From Streptomyces sp. Alt3 (GTDB lineage Bacteria > Actinomycetota > Actinomycetes > Streptomycetales > Streptomycetaceae), in contig NZ_CP120983.1 of assembly GCF_030719215.1 (NCBI RefSeq), positions 1,426,001 to 1,490,000 of the forward strand: a stretch of 64,000 bases of DNA, given 5' to 3'. Below, piece by piece: positions 25,444-33,645 of this stretch. Positions within the stretch are counted from its first letter, which is position 1. Each line of letters opens with the position of its first letter. The translations under genes and the position numbers were made by a program. The notes below the pieces were generated by a model. The model had not been told where the DNA came from. It ran no database searches and was given only the letters and a program-made list of their open reading frames with translations.

Positions 25444-26622
25444 ATGGCGGTGACGGGTTCACGGATGGGCGTGGTCGGCGGCAGCATCGCCGGGTGCGCG
25501 ATGGCGGTCGCGGGTGTCAGGGCGGGGGCGGAGGTCACCGTCCACGAGCGCAGCGACGGCGAGCTCCGGGACAGGGGGCTCGGGATCGTCATCCCGCCCC
25601 CTCTGCACCGCCGGCTGGTGGACGCGGGATATCTGGACGCCGCCATGCCGACCGCCCCCGTGGCGACCCGGGTCTGGCTGACCCGGGTGCCCGGGGAGCG
25701 GTCGGCACGCGAGTTCGCCCGCCAGCCCAGCGCGGTCACCCCGTGCAACTGGGGCCTTCTCTGGCAGTCGTTGCGGGCCGCCACCACCGGTGCGCGGTAC
25801 CACCGGGGGCGCCCCGTCACCTCGGTCGCACGTGACCCCGCCGGGGGCGCCCTCGTCCGCACCGCCGAGGGTGAGGAGGCCTACGACATCGTCGTGGGCG
25901 CCGACGGCCACCGCTCGCTCACCCGCCAGGTCCTGGCCCCGGACCTGCGGGCCTCCCCCGCCGGGTACACGGTGTGGCGCGGCACGCTTCCGGCGGGCGC
26001 GTGGGCCGAGCACCGCCGGCCCCTGGAGTTGTTGCGCGCTTCCTGGGTGACGATCGGCTTCCCGGGCGGGCACGGCATCTTCTACCTGATCCCCCGGGGC
26101 GGGGGCGCCGGGCCTGACGAACGCCTGCTGGCCTACGCGATCTACGCGACCCCGCCCGCCGGGTCGCACGACGAGGCCGGACACGTACGGCAGCTGGCCG
26201 ACGAGCACTTCCCCCGTGAGTGGGCGGACATCGTGGCCCGCGGCGAGCACACCGCGATGACCTGCCACCCCGTCGCCGACCTGCACGCGCCCCTGGCCGC
26301 GGATCCTCCGTTCCTGCTCGCGGGCGACGCGGCGGGGGTGACCCGCCCGCACACGGCGAGCGGGGCGGTCAAGGCTCTGCAGGACGCCCTCTGCCTGGAG
26401 GAGGCGCTGCGGACGTCCGCCTCACCCGCCGAGGCGCTGCGGCACTACGCCCGGGAGCGGACCCCCGAGGGCGCCAGGCTGGTCGAGCTGGGGCGCAGGC
26501 TCGGCCGCGCGCAGGTGGAGCAGACCCCGGACTGGACCGCCATGGACCAGGGTTCGGTGGACGCCTGGTGCCGCGCCACCCTCGCGGGCACGAAGAGCTA
26601 CCTCTACGCGGACACGGACTGA
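25444..26622 (+). CDS. FAD-dependent monooxygenase
   Basis: A 392-residue flavoprotein of the PHBH/UbiH class. The dinucleotide-binding motif V-V-G-G-S-I-A-G is close to the N-terminus, the mid-protein GD motif is DIVVGADGHRS, and a second FAD contact is LLAGDAAGVTRPHTASG. Substrate unknown. It lies on the same strand as the sialidase, 97 bases downstream, and its end overlaps the second GntR gene tail-to-tail by 19 bases. There is no obvious link to sialic-acid chemistry; it may be a passenger gene. Confidence 0.85.
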   Translation: MAVTGSRMGVVGGSIAGCAMAVAGVRAGAEVTVHERSDGELRDRGLGIVIPPPLHRRLVDAGYLDAAMPTAPVATRVWLTRVPGERSAREFARQPSAVTPCNWGLLWQSLRAATTGARYHRGRPVTSVARDPAGGALVRTAEGEEAYDIVVGADGHRSLTRQVLAPDLRASPAGYTVWRGTLPAGAWAEHRRPLELLRASWVTIGFPGGHGIFYLIPRGGGAGPDERLLAYAIYATPPAGSHDEAGHVRQLADEHFPREWADIVARGEHTAMTCHPVADLHAPLAADPPFLLAGDAAGVTRPHTASGAVKALQDALCLEEALRTSASPAEALRHYARERTPEGARLVELGRRLGRAQVEQTPDWTAMDQGSVDAWCRATLAGTKSYLYADTD

Positions 26623-27305
26623 GGGTCGAGGCGGCCCCGGATCCCGTCGAAGTGGGTGCGCATCGCGCGCACCGCGCGTGCGCCGTCGGCCGCCGCGACC
26701 GCCTCGACGATCTCGTGGTGCTGGGCGCAGGTGACGGACGGGTCCTGGTGGCCGTCGTCCACGTCCTCGCGCACCCGGTCCATGGCCGCCCAGAACGCGT
26801 CCAGCACCTCGCTGAGGAGGTGGTTGTCGAGCGAGGCGTAGAGCGCGAGGTGGAACGCGCGGTCGGTGGCCCGGGCGACCCGGCCGCCCTCGGCGGCCTC
26901 GGCCTCCATCGTCGCCACGAGGGCCCGCAGCACGGCCAGGTCCTCCGCGGGGACTCCGGCGGTGACGGCTCCGACGAGTCCGGTCTCCAGCGCCTCGCGC
27001 ACCTTCATCAGTTCCAGCAGGCCCGGTTCGCCCTGCCGGTGCCGGACGGCTGCCCGGAAGGCGAGCCCCTCGGCGAAGGGTGACAGGGAGAGCGAGCCGA
27101 CGAACGTCCCGAAGCCCCGCCGGATCTCGACGACGTTCACGGCCTGGAGTGCCTTGAGGGCCTCGCGCACCGAGACGCGTCCGGCGGAGAACAGCTCCAT
27201 CAACTCGGTCTCGGTGGGCAGCGGATCGCCCGGTCCGAGCCGGCGTCCGAGGATCAGTTCCTTGATCCTTCGCTCGATGTCCTGAGCCATGGTGGGGCGG
27301 GCCAC
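26604..27305 (-). CDS. FadR/GntR-family regulator (probable sialic-acid repressor 2)
   Basis: A 233-residue regulator with the GntR winged helix (PGDPLPTETELMELFSAGRVSVREALKAL, then IRRGFGTFV) and a C-terminal FCD domain (ATDRAFH, QHHEIVEA). It is clearly a paralogue of the regulator at 21947. I choose GTG 27305 because AGGAGG stands 6 bases upstream; an internal ATG six codons later lacks such a site. It is divergent from the nanA-nanK-nanE-nanT operon, whose promoter carries operator site 3. Confidence 0.9.
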   Translation of the reverse strand: MARPTMAQDIERRIKELILGRRLGPGDPLPTETELMELFSAGRVSVREALKALQAVNVVEIRRGFGTFVGSLSLSPFAEGLAFRAAVRHRQGEPGLLELMKVREALETGLVGAVTAGVPAEDLAVLRALVATMEAEAAEGGRVARATDRAFHLALYASLDNHLLSEVLDAFWAAMDRVREDVDDGHQDPSVTCAQHHEIVEAVAAADGARAVRAMRTHFDGIRGRLDPQSVSA

Positions 27306-27343
27306 AACGGTCCTCCTGGGGTGTCGCCGGCCACCGGCACCTC

Positions 27344-27374
27344 TTGACCGGCTGCCGGGGCATCTGTTTAAGGT
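27344..27374 (+). promoter_or_regulatory. Putative promoter of nan operon
   Basis: TTGACC (27344-27349), 19 bases, TAAGGT (27369-27374), upstream of the aldolase gene and immediately before operator site 3. Confidence 0.5.
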
Positions 27375-27387
27375 GAGTCCAGACATA

Positions 27388-27402
27388 GGACATCTTACGT
27401 CC
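27388..27402. promoter_or_regulatory. GntR-type operator site 3 of sialic-acid locus
   Basis: GGACATCTTACGTCC: the 13-base core differs from site 2 at one base (T for G). The half-sites GGAC and GTCC are spaced by 7 bases as at the other sites. It follows the -10 hexamer by about 13 bases. Confidence 0.65.
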
Positions 27403-27468
27403 CACGTCCTGGTCGCGCCTCCCCTTCGGCGAACGACCCGCGTACCGAACGAGCTGGAGCCCTTCACC

Positions 27469-28428
27469 ATGTCTCTGACCGCACCGCTGCACGGCGTCGT
27501 ACCGCCGGTCTGCACCCCGCTCGACGACCGCGGGGAGGTCGACACGGCGTCCCTGACCCGGCTCGTCGGCCACCTCGTCGACGGCGGTGTGCACGGGCTC
27601 TTCGCCCTCGGCTCGACCAGCGAGGTCGCCTATCTGACGGACGCCCGGCGCGCCACCGCCCTGGAGACCGTGGTCACCGCGGCCGCCGGGCGCGTCCCGG
27701 TCCTGGCCGGGGTCATCGACACCACGACGGCGCGGGTCACCGAGCACGCGCGCACCGCCATGGAGCTCGGCGCGGACGCCCTCGTCGCGACCGCGCCGTT
27801 CTACACACGTACGCACCCGAAGGAGGTCGCCGGCCACTTCCGGCGACTGCGCGCCACCGTCGATCTGCCGCTCTTCGCCTACGACATCCCGGTGGCGGTG
27901 CACTCCAAGCTGTCCCCCGCCCTGGTGCGCGAACTGGCCGAGGACGGCACCCTCGCCGGCCTCAAGGACAGCAGCGGTGACGAGGGCGGGCTCCGCAGGC
28001 TGATCGTGGAGCTCGGCGGCCGCGAGGGGCGGGCCGACGGCCCCGTGCCGCACTTCAGCGTGCTGACCGGTTCCGAACTCACCGTGGACGCGGCGCTGCT
28101 GGCCGGTGCCGACGGTGTCGTGCCCGGCATCGGCAACGTGGACCCGGCCGGCTACGTCCGGCTGTACGACGCCGCGCGGGCCGGTGACTGGGCGCTCGCC
28201 TCCCGGGAGCAGGAGCGGCTCGTCGAGCTGTTCGCCATGGTCGACGTCGGTCCGGAGCAGGACATGGGCCGCAGCTCGTCGGCTCTCGGGGCCTTCAAGG
28301 CGGCGCTCCAGCTGCTCGGAGTCATCGACAACGGCGCCACCGCCTTCCCGCAGCTCCCGCTCTCCGCCGAGTCCGTCGCCCTGGTCCGCGAGCGGCTGCA
28401 CGGCGCCGGTCTGCCGCCGGTCCGATGA
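27469..28428 (+). CDS. nanA: DapA/NanA-family aldolase (probable N-acetylneuraminate lyase), copy 2
   Basis: A 319-residue Schiff-base aldolase, paralogous to the gene at 15204. The YDIPV segment and the lysine in LKDSSGDEGG are present. The usual G-x-x-G-E turn reads GSTSE here, so the second glycine is replaced by serine. It heads a run of four genes (aldolase, ROK kinase, NanE, NanT) with 4-base overlaps, the standard set for turning sialic acid into GlcNAc-6-phosphate, so this copy is the stronger candidate for the true lyase. ATG 27469 has GGAG at 9 bases. Confidence 0.85.
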   Translation: MSLTAPLHGVVPPVCTPLDDRGEVDTASLTRLVGHLVDGGVHGLFALGSTSEVAYLTDARRATALETVVTAAAGRVPVLAGVIDTTTARVTEHARTAMELGADALVATAPFYTRTHPKEVAGHFRRLRATVDLPLFAYDIPVAVHSKLSPALVRELAEDGTLAGLKDSSGDEGGLRRLIVELGGREGRADGPVPHFSVLTGSELTVDAALLAGADGVVPGIGNVDPAGYVRLYDAARAGDWALASREQERLVELFAMVDVGPEQDMGRSSSALGAFKAALQLLGVIDNGATAFPQLPLSAESVALVRERLHGAGLPPVR

Positions 28429-29414
28429 ACACCGGTCCGACGAACCCCGGCCCGGCATGGGCCGGCCCGGCCGGTGCGGCGGCGACCGGGGCCGTGGTGA
28501 TCGGCCTCGACCTCGGCGGTACGAAGATCGCCGCCGCTCTCTTCTCCGCCGACGGCACGGTGCTGGCCCGGCACACCCGGCCCACCCCGGCCCGGGACGG
28601 TGCGGCGGCGGTGCTCGACGCGCTCGCCGCCGCGGCGGCCGAGGTGGACCCCGGCCGGCGGGCCACGCTCCTCGGCGTCGCCGCCGCAGGCGTGGTCGAC
28701 CCCCGCAGCGGAATGGTGACCAGTGCCACCGACTCGATCAGCGGCTGGGCGGGCACCGCGCTGGCCGCGGGCCTCGCGGAGCGCACCGGTCTGGCCGTGG
28801 CCTGCGACAACGACGTACGCGCCACCGCCGGGCCGGAGCTCGCCGCGCTGCCGGACCACCGCGGTTCGCTGCTGTTCGCCGCGATCGGCACGGGCGTGGG
28901 CGGTGCCCTGGCCGTCGACGGGCGGATGCTGCACGGCTCGGCGGGCATCGCCGGCCACCTCGGCCATCTGCCCAGCGCGGAGGCGACGGGGCTGCCCTGT
29001 ACCTGCGGTGCCACCGGACATCTGGAGGTCATCGCCTCGGGTCCGGGCATCACCGCGCACTACGAGCGGCTGACCGGAACCCCGGCGGACCGGCTCGAAA
29101 CGGTCGCCGCGCGTGCCGCCGAAGGGGAGCGGGCCGCTGTGCGCGCCGTGACCACCGGGGCGACGGCCGCCGGACGGGTCCTCGGCGGCCTCGCCAACGC
29201 GCTCGGCCCCGACCGGGTCGTCGTCGGCGGCGGGGTCCCCAGGATCGGCGGGCTGTACGGCGACGCGCTGGCCGCCGCCTTCGCCGCCGAACTGATGCCG
29301 CCGCTGCGCGGGCTCCTCCCCGAACCCCCGCTCTTCGGTCACGACGCCGCCGTGCTGGGCGCGGCCGCCCTGACCACCACCCTTCCCCTCCATCACCCGG
29401 GAGCACTCCGATGA
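28425..29414 (+). CDS. nanK: ROK-family kinase (probable N-acetylmannosamine kinase)
   Basis: A 329-residue sugar kinase. Phosphate-binding motif DLGGTK at 29-34; catalytic Asp130 (CDNDV); GTGVGG at 155-160; zinc motif starting at His178 with CTCGATGHLE (192-201). In the usual ROK motif C-x-C-G-x-x-G-C the third cysteine is His199 here, which could still bind zinc. It overlaps the aldolase stop and the nanE start by four bases each. The likely reaction is phosphorylation of ManNAc to ManNAc-6-phosphate, feeding NanE. The first 20 residues are a Pro/Ala-rich extension. Confidence 0.88.
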   Translation: MNTGPTNPGPAWAGPAGAAATGAVVIGLDLGGTKIAAALFSADGTVLARHTRPTPARDGAAAVLDALAAAAAEVDPGRRATLLGVAAAGVVDPRSGMVTSATDSISGWAGTALAAGLAERTGLAVACDNDVRATAGPELAALPDHRGSLLFAAIGTGVGGALAVDGRMLHGSAGIAGHLGHLPSAEATGLPCTCGATGHLEVIASGPGITAHYERLTGTPADRLETVAARAAEGERAAVRAVTTGATAAGRVLGGLANALGPDRVVVGGGVPRIGGLYGDALAAAFAAELMPPLRGLLPEPPLFGHDAAVLGAAALTTTLPLHHPGALR

Positions 29415-30091
29415 CCGCACAGGATCTGGCCGACGCCCTCCGGGGCCGGTTGATCGTCTCCTGCCAGGCACCCCCCGGCGACCCGATGCGGGAGACCTCC
29501 GTCCTCGTACGTCTGGCCCTGTCCGCCGTCGCCGGCGGCGGAGCGGCGATCCGGGCCAACGAGCCGGAGGTCGTCGCCGCGATCGCCGCCGCCGTCGACC
29601 TCCCGGTCATCGGCCTGTGGAAGGACGGCGACACCGGCGTCTACATCACCCCGACCGTCCGGCATGCCCTGGCTGTCGTCGAGGCCGGCGCGGCCGTGGT
29701 CGCCGCCGACGCCAGCGACCGGCCGCGCCCGGACGGCTCCACGTTCGCCGAGCTGGTCACCGCCGTACACGCGGCGGGCGCCCTGGTCATGGCCGACGTC
29801 TCCACGCTCGCCGAGGGGATCACCGCCGCCGGGCAGGGAGCGGACTTCGTCTCGACCACGCTGTCCGGCTACGTGCCGGGGACGCCGAAGCAGACCGGTC
29901 CGGACCTGGACCTTGTGACATCTCTCTCGGCCGCGGTCCCTGTACCGGTCGTGGCCGAAGGACGTATCAATACCCCCGAGGAGGCTGCCGAGGCCATCGC
30001 CCGCGGCGCCCACAGCGTCGTGGTCGGTACGGCCATCACCGCTCCCACCGCCCTGACCTCACGCTTCGTCGCCGGCCTCGCCCGGCCCTGA
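29411..30091 (+). CDS. nanE: N-acetylmannosamine-6-phosphate 2-epimerase
   Basis: A 226-residue TIM-barrel protein of the NanE family, converting ManNAc-6-phosphate to GlcNAc-6-phosphate. Typical segments: LIVSCQAPPGDPM at the start, AIRANEPEVVAAI, GLWKDGD (catalytic Lys), the phosphate loop VVAEGRINTPEEA and HSVVVGTAIT. It is translationally coupled to the kinase (ATGA). The product enters amino-sugar metabolism through NagA and NagB, which are not in this window. Confidence 0.93.
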   Translation: MTAQDLADALRGRLIVSCQAPPGDPMRETSVLVRLALSAVAGGGAAIRANEPEVVAAIAAAVDLPVIGLWKDGDTGVYITPTVRHALAVVEAGAAVVAADASDRPRPDGSTFAELVTAVHAAGALVMADVSTLAEGITAAGQGADFVSTTLSGYVPGTPKQTGPDLDLVTSLSAAVPVPVVAEGRINTPEEAAEAIARGAHSVVVGTAITAPTALTSRFVAGLARP

Positions 30092-30157
30092 GCAGCCCTC
30101 ACCACCGAGGGACGGCGACCCGGCAACGGAGCGCCGTCCCCGCACCAGGAGCGCACC

Positions 30158-31618
30158 GTGCAGAAATCCCCCTCCACGCTCCCCTGGTACCGCGAGGTGA
30201 GCGGTACCCAGTGGAAGTCCTTCTTCGCCGCCTGGATCGGCTACGTCCTCGACGGATTCGACTTCGTCCTCATCACGCTCGTCCTGACCGAGATCAGCGA
30301 CGACTTCGGGCTGAGTACGGTGCAGGCCGCCAGCCTGATCTCCGGCGCCTTCATCACCCGCTGGCTGGGCGGCGCCGTCCTGGGCGCCATCGGTGACCGG
30401 TACGGCCGCAAGATCTCGATGGTGCTGAGCATCCTGCTCTACTCGCTGGGCACCTTCGCCTGCGGATTCGCCTGGAACTACCACAGCCTGTTCGCCGCCC
30501 GCCTGGCCATCGGCATGGGCATGGCCGGTGAGTACAGCGCCAGTGCCACGTACGTCATGGAGAGCTGGCCCGCGCGGGTGCGCAGCCGTGCGAGCGGCTT
30601 CCTGATCTCGGGGTTCTCGGTCGGCTCCGTCCTCGCGGCCCAGGTCTACAACTGGGTGGTGCCCTCGCTCGGCTGGCGCTGGATGTTCTATCTGGGTCTG
30701 ATCCCCATCGCCGTCGCGCTCTGGATGCGCCGGGCCCTGCCGGAGGCCGAGGAGTGGACCGCGGACGTCGCGGAACAGGGCGCCAAGCCCAATCCCTTCC
30801 GGCCGCTGTTCCGCACCCCGCGCCTGGCCGTGGTCAACAGCGTCCTCGTGGTGGCCGCCACGCTCTCGCTCTTCCTGGTCTTCACCCCGGGCGGCGAGGG
30901 GATGGTGCCGGTGCTGTCGGTGGTGGCGGGCCTCGCCCTCGCGGCGTTCGCCGTGCAACTGGGCGGACGGCGGGGCTGGCTGCTCTACGTGTCGATGATC
31001 GTGACGCTGTTCTTCGCGTTCCTCTACTCCTGGCCGATCCAGGCGCTGCTCCCCACCTATCTGAAGACGGAGCTGGGATACACCACGGACCAGGTCACCG
31101 ACGTCCTCTACTTCGCGGGCTTCGGCACCATGGTCGGCTGCTGGACGGCGGGCTTCCTGGGTGACCGGATCGGGGCGAAGAAGGCCTACGCGCTGACGCT
31201 GCTGGCCTCGCTGGCCTTCGTCTACCCGGTGTTCGCGGTGAAGGACAACCTGCTGGTTCTCGGCTGTCTGCTGTTCCTGCTGCAGGCCACCAGCTTCGGC
31301 ATCTCCGGGCTGCTGCCGCGCTACATCGGCGGCCACTTCCCGACGGCGGGCCGGGGGGCGGCGCTCGGCTTCACGTACAACGTCGGGGCGCTCGGCGGTG
31401 CCGTGGCCCCGGTGCTCGGGGCGCACCTGGCGTCCGGGATGGACCTGGGACAGGCGCTCGCGGTGCTGACGTTCGCGGGGACGGTGATCGTGGTGCTGCT
31501 GGTCGGGTTCGACGTACCGGCGCGGCTGAACCGGCTGACGGATCCCGACGCGCAGAAGGACCACCTGGCCGAGCCCGACCGGGCCCCGGAGCCGGAGAAG
31601 GCCGGCCGCGTCGGATAG
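30158..31618 (+). CDS. nanT: NanT-type sialic acid MFS transporter
   Basis: A 486-residue major-facilitator protein very close in pattern to E. coli NanT. Both share the N-terminal PWYR, W-x-G-Y-x-LDGFDFVLI, FGLSTVQAASLIS, GMGMAGEY and LYSWPIQALLPTYLKT stretches and the extra pair of helices that makes NanT a 14-helix carrier. It imports free sialic acid with a proton. The start is GTG 30158 with AGGAG at 7 bases. It is the last gene of the nan operon and is followed by a strong terminator. With the ABC importer upstream, this locus encodes two possible uptake routes. Confidence 0.93.
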   Translation: MQKSPSTLPWYREVSGTQWKSFFAAWIGYVLDGFDFVLITLVLTEISDDFGLSTVQAASLISGAFITRWLGGAVLGAIGDRYGRKISMVLSILLYSLGTFACGFAWNYHSLFAARLAIGMGMAGEYSASATYVMESWPARVRSRASGFLISGFSVGSVLAAQVYNWVVPSLGWRWMFYLGLIPIAVALWMRRALPEAEEWTADVAEQGAKPNPFRPLFRTPRLAVVNSVLVVAATLSLFLVFTPGGEGMVPVLSVVAGLALAAFAVQLGGRRGWLLYVSMIVTLFFAFLYSWPIQALLPTYLKTELGYTTDQVTDVLYFAGFGTMVGCWTAGFLGDRIGAKKAYALTLLASLAFVYPVFAVKDNLLVLGCLLFLLQATSFGISGLLPRYIGGHFPTAGRGAALGFTYNVGALGGAVAPVLGAHLASGMDLGQALAVLTFAGTVIVVLLVGFDVPARLNRLTDPDAQKDHLAEPDRAPEPEKAGRVG

Positions 31619-31626
31619 CACGGCCG

Positions 31627-31672
31627 CACGCGCAGGCGCCCGCCCGGAGATCCGGGCGGGCGCCTGCGCGTG
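31627..31672. terminator. Strong terminator at end of nan operon
   Basis: A perfect inverted repeat of about 21-22 base pairs (31627-31648 and 31651-31672) with a very short loop. It lies between nanT and the MaoC gene arriving from the other strand, so it can serve both. Confidence 0.9.
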
Positions 31673-31685
31673 GGTGCGTCCGGGC

Positions 31686-32144
31686 CTACGGGTAGAAGTG
31701 CGTCAGCGACTCGGCGACGCAGGCCGGCTTCTCGGAACCCTCCAGCTCGAAGGTGAAGCCCCGCGTCATCTGCACGCCGCCCCGCGAGACCTCGCTGACC
31801 GCGGTGACGGTGGCGTGCAGGCGCACACGGCTGCCGACGGGGACGGGTGCGGGGTATCTGACCCTGTTGACCCCGTAGTTGAGGGCGCGTCCCACACCGC
31901 TCACCCGGAGGAGCTCGCCGAACATCGGGATGCCCCAGCTCAGCACCATGTAGCCGTGCGCGATGGTGCGTCCGTAAGGGCCGGCGGCGGCGCGTTCGAC
32001 GTCGGTGTGGATCCACTGGTGGTCCCCGGAGACGCACGCGTAGGCGTCGATGAGCTCCTGGGTGACCTCCTTCCACTCCGAGCGCCCGAGGTCGCGCCCG
32101 CCGAGGGCGAGGATCTCCGGGATGCCGTGCGCGGTCAGCGGCAT
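31686..32144 (-). CDS. MaoC-family (R)-specific enoyl-CoA hydratase
   Basis: A 152-residue hot-dog-fold protein. The hydratase motif is at about 37-50 (ACVSGDHQWIHTD, with catalytic Asp and His), followed by GRTIAHGYMVLS. It hydrates enoyl-CoA to 3-hydroxyacyl-CoA. ATG 32144 has GGAG at 8 bases. It is downstream of the MHS transporter and thiolase on the same strand, so it probably belongs with the acyl-CoA degradation genes rather than the sialic-acid locus. Confidence 0.88.
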   Translation of the reverse strand: MPLTAHGIPEILALGGRDLGRSEWKEVTQELIDAYACVSGDHQWIHTDVERAAAGPYGRTIAHGYMVLSWGIPMFGELLRVSGVGRALNYGVNRVRYPAPVPVGSRVRLHATVTAVSEVSRGGVQMTRGFTFELEGSEKPACVAESLTHFYP

Positions 32145-32174
32145 GGCGGTACTCCGTTCTGCGTGTACGGGCGG

Positions 32175-33536
32175 TCAGGCGGTGACGGGCGCGGTGCGGG
32201 GGGCGGCGGCCGGCTCGGCGGCCTGCTCGTCATGGTTGGGCCGCTTCAGCAGGAGGAGCATGCAGCCCAGGGTCAGCGCCACCTGGAAGACGGCGTAGGC
32301 GATGACCGCGGTGATGGAGCCGGTCCGGTTGAGCAGGAACTGGCCGATGATCGGGGTCGTGCCGCCGAGCAGGGTGCCGCAGAGCTGGTAGCAGAGCGAG
32401 ATGCCGGTGTAGCGCAGATGGGCCGGGAAGCGGCTGGCGAGCATGCCGGCGAGGGCCGCGTAGTAGAGGCAGTGCGGGATGGTGGCGACGGCGACGCCGA
32501 GCATCGCGAGACCGTAGTTCTCGGTGCTGATGAGGACGAACATCACCGGCATCAGGACCAGTTCCGGCACCAGCATCACGATCACCGCACGGGACCAGCT
32601 CTTCATCCGGGTGGCGATGACGGCGCCGAAGGGCTGGACGATGATCTGGGTGATGTTGGCGACGAGGATGATCGTCAGGAAGGAGCTGCGGTCGAAGCCG
32701 AGGGACGTGGTGGCCCAGGACAGGGCGAACGTCGACTTGAAGTACGTGGCGGACAGGCCGATGGTGCAGGCGCCGATGCCGAGGACGATCAGCATGGGGT
32801 GGCTGCGCAGGACCTCGGTCAGCGGGAGCTTGACGACTTCCTTCTTCTCGATGAGCTTGGCCATGGCCGGGGACTCGGTGACCTTCAGCCGGACCAGCAG
32901 GCCGACCATGACGAGTGCGGCGGAGGCGAGGAAGGGCACGCGCCAGCCCCAGGAGACGAAGGCGTCGTCGGGGAGCTGGCTGATGGCCAGGAAGCTCACG
33001 GTGGAGAGGGTGTTGCCGACGGGCGAGCCCTGCTGGGCGAAGGCCCCGTACAGGACGGACTTGCCCTTGGGCGCGTGTTCGGACGCGATGAGTACGGAAC
33101 CGCCCCACTCACCGCCGAGGCCGATTCCCTGGATCATGCGGATGCAGACGAGCAGGATCGGGGCGGCGATGCCGATGGAGGCGTAGCCGGGCAGCAGACC
33201 GATCGCGGTGGTCGAGATGCCCATCATCAGCAGGGTGATGACGAGCGTCTTCTTGCGGCCGAGCCGGTCGCCGTAGTGGCCGAAGATGATGCCGCCGATG
33301 GGGCGGGCGAGGAAGCCGACCCAGAAGGTGGCGAAGGCGACCAGGGTGCCTATGGGACCTTCGAGTTCGGGGAAGAACACCTTGTCGAAGACGAGCGCTG
33401 CCGCGGTTCCGTAGATGTAGAAGTCGAACCACTCGATGGTGGAGCCGATGAAGGCTCCGAATCCCGGCGGTTGGCGGCTTTCGTTCGCTCGCGTGCGGTT
33501 GCGGTGGTCGCACTCATGGGTGGCTCCCGTGAACAT
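32175..33536 (-). CDS. MHS-family metabolite:H+ symporter, probable N-terminal frameshift
   Basis: A 12-helix major-facilitator carrier of the MHS (shikimate/benzoate/dicarboxylate-type) group: GAFIGSTIEWFDFYIYG, then GHYGDRLGRKK and EWGGSVLIA. The uninterrupted frame starts ATG 33536 without a ribosome-binding site and encodes an odd leader (MFTGATHECDHRNR). Another frame starts ATG 33517 with GGGAG upstream and gives a natural N-terminus (MSATTATARERTKAANRR). It would join the transporter exactly if one more G were present in the run at 33463-33467. Either the gene is frameshifted or the read has an error. Confidence 0.85.
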   Translation of the reverse strand: MFTGATHECDHRNRTRANESRQPPGFGAFIGSTIEWFDFYIYGTAAALVFDKVFFPELEGPIGTLVAFATFWVGFLARPIGGIIFGHYGDRLGRKKTLVITLLMMGISTTAIGLLPGYASIGIAAPILLVCIRMIQGIGLGGEWGGSVLIASEHAPKGKSVLYGAFAQQGSPVGNTLSTVSFLAISQLPDDAFVSWGWRVPFLASAALVMVGLLVRLKVTESPAMAKLIEKKEVVKLPLTEVLRSHPMLIVLGIGACTIGLSATYFKSTFALSWATTSLGFDRSSFLTIILVANITQIIVQPFGAVIATRMKSWSRAVIVMLVPELVLMPVMFVLISTENYGLAMLGVAVATIPHCLYYAALAGMLASRFPAHLRYTGISLCYQLCGTLLGGTTPIIGQFLLNRTGSITAVIAYAVFQVALTLGCMLLLLKRPNHDEQAAEPAAAPRTAPVTA

Positions 33537-33645
33537 CGTTGATCAAGCGGATGGGGGCACGACTGACCCGGCGTCGCCCGAGACGCCTTGGGTCCGTGTG
33601 GGTGGAGAGGGGACGGTGAGGAGGAGGGGGACGGTGGAAAGACGG

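Noticed and set aside
25444..26622. FAD monooxygenase as a sialic-acid hydroxylase (such as a Neu5Ac to Neu5Gc enzyme)
   Set aside because: CMP-Neu5Ac hydroxylase is a Rieske enzyme of a different family. This protein is a PHBH-like flavoprotein, so the idea has no support beyond position.
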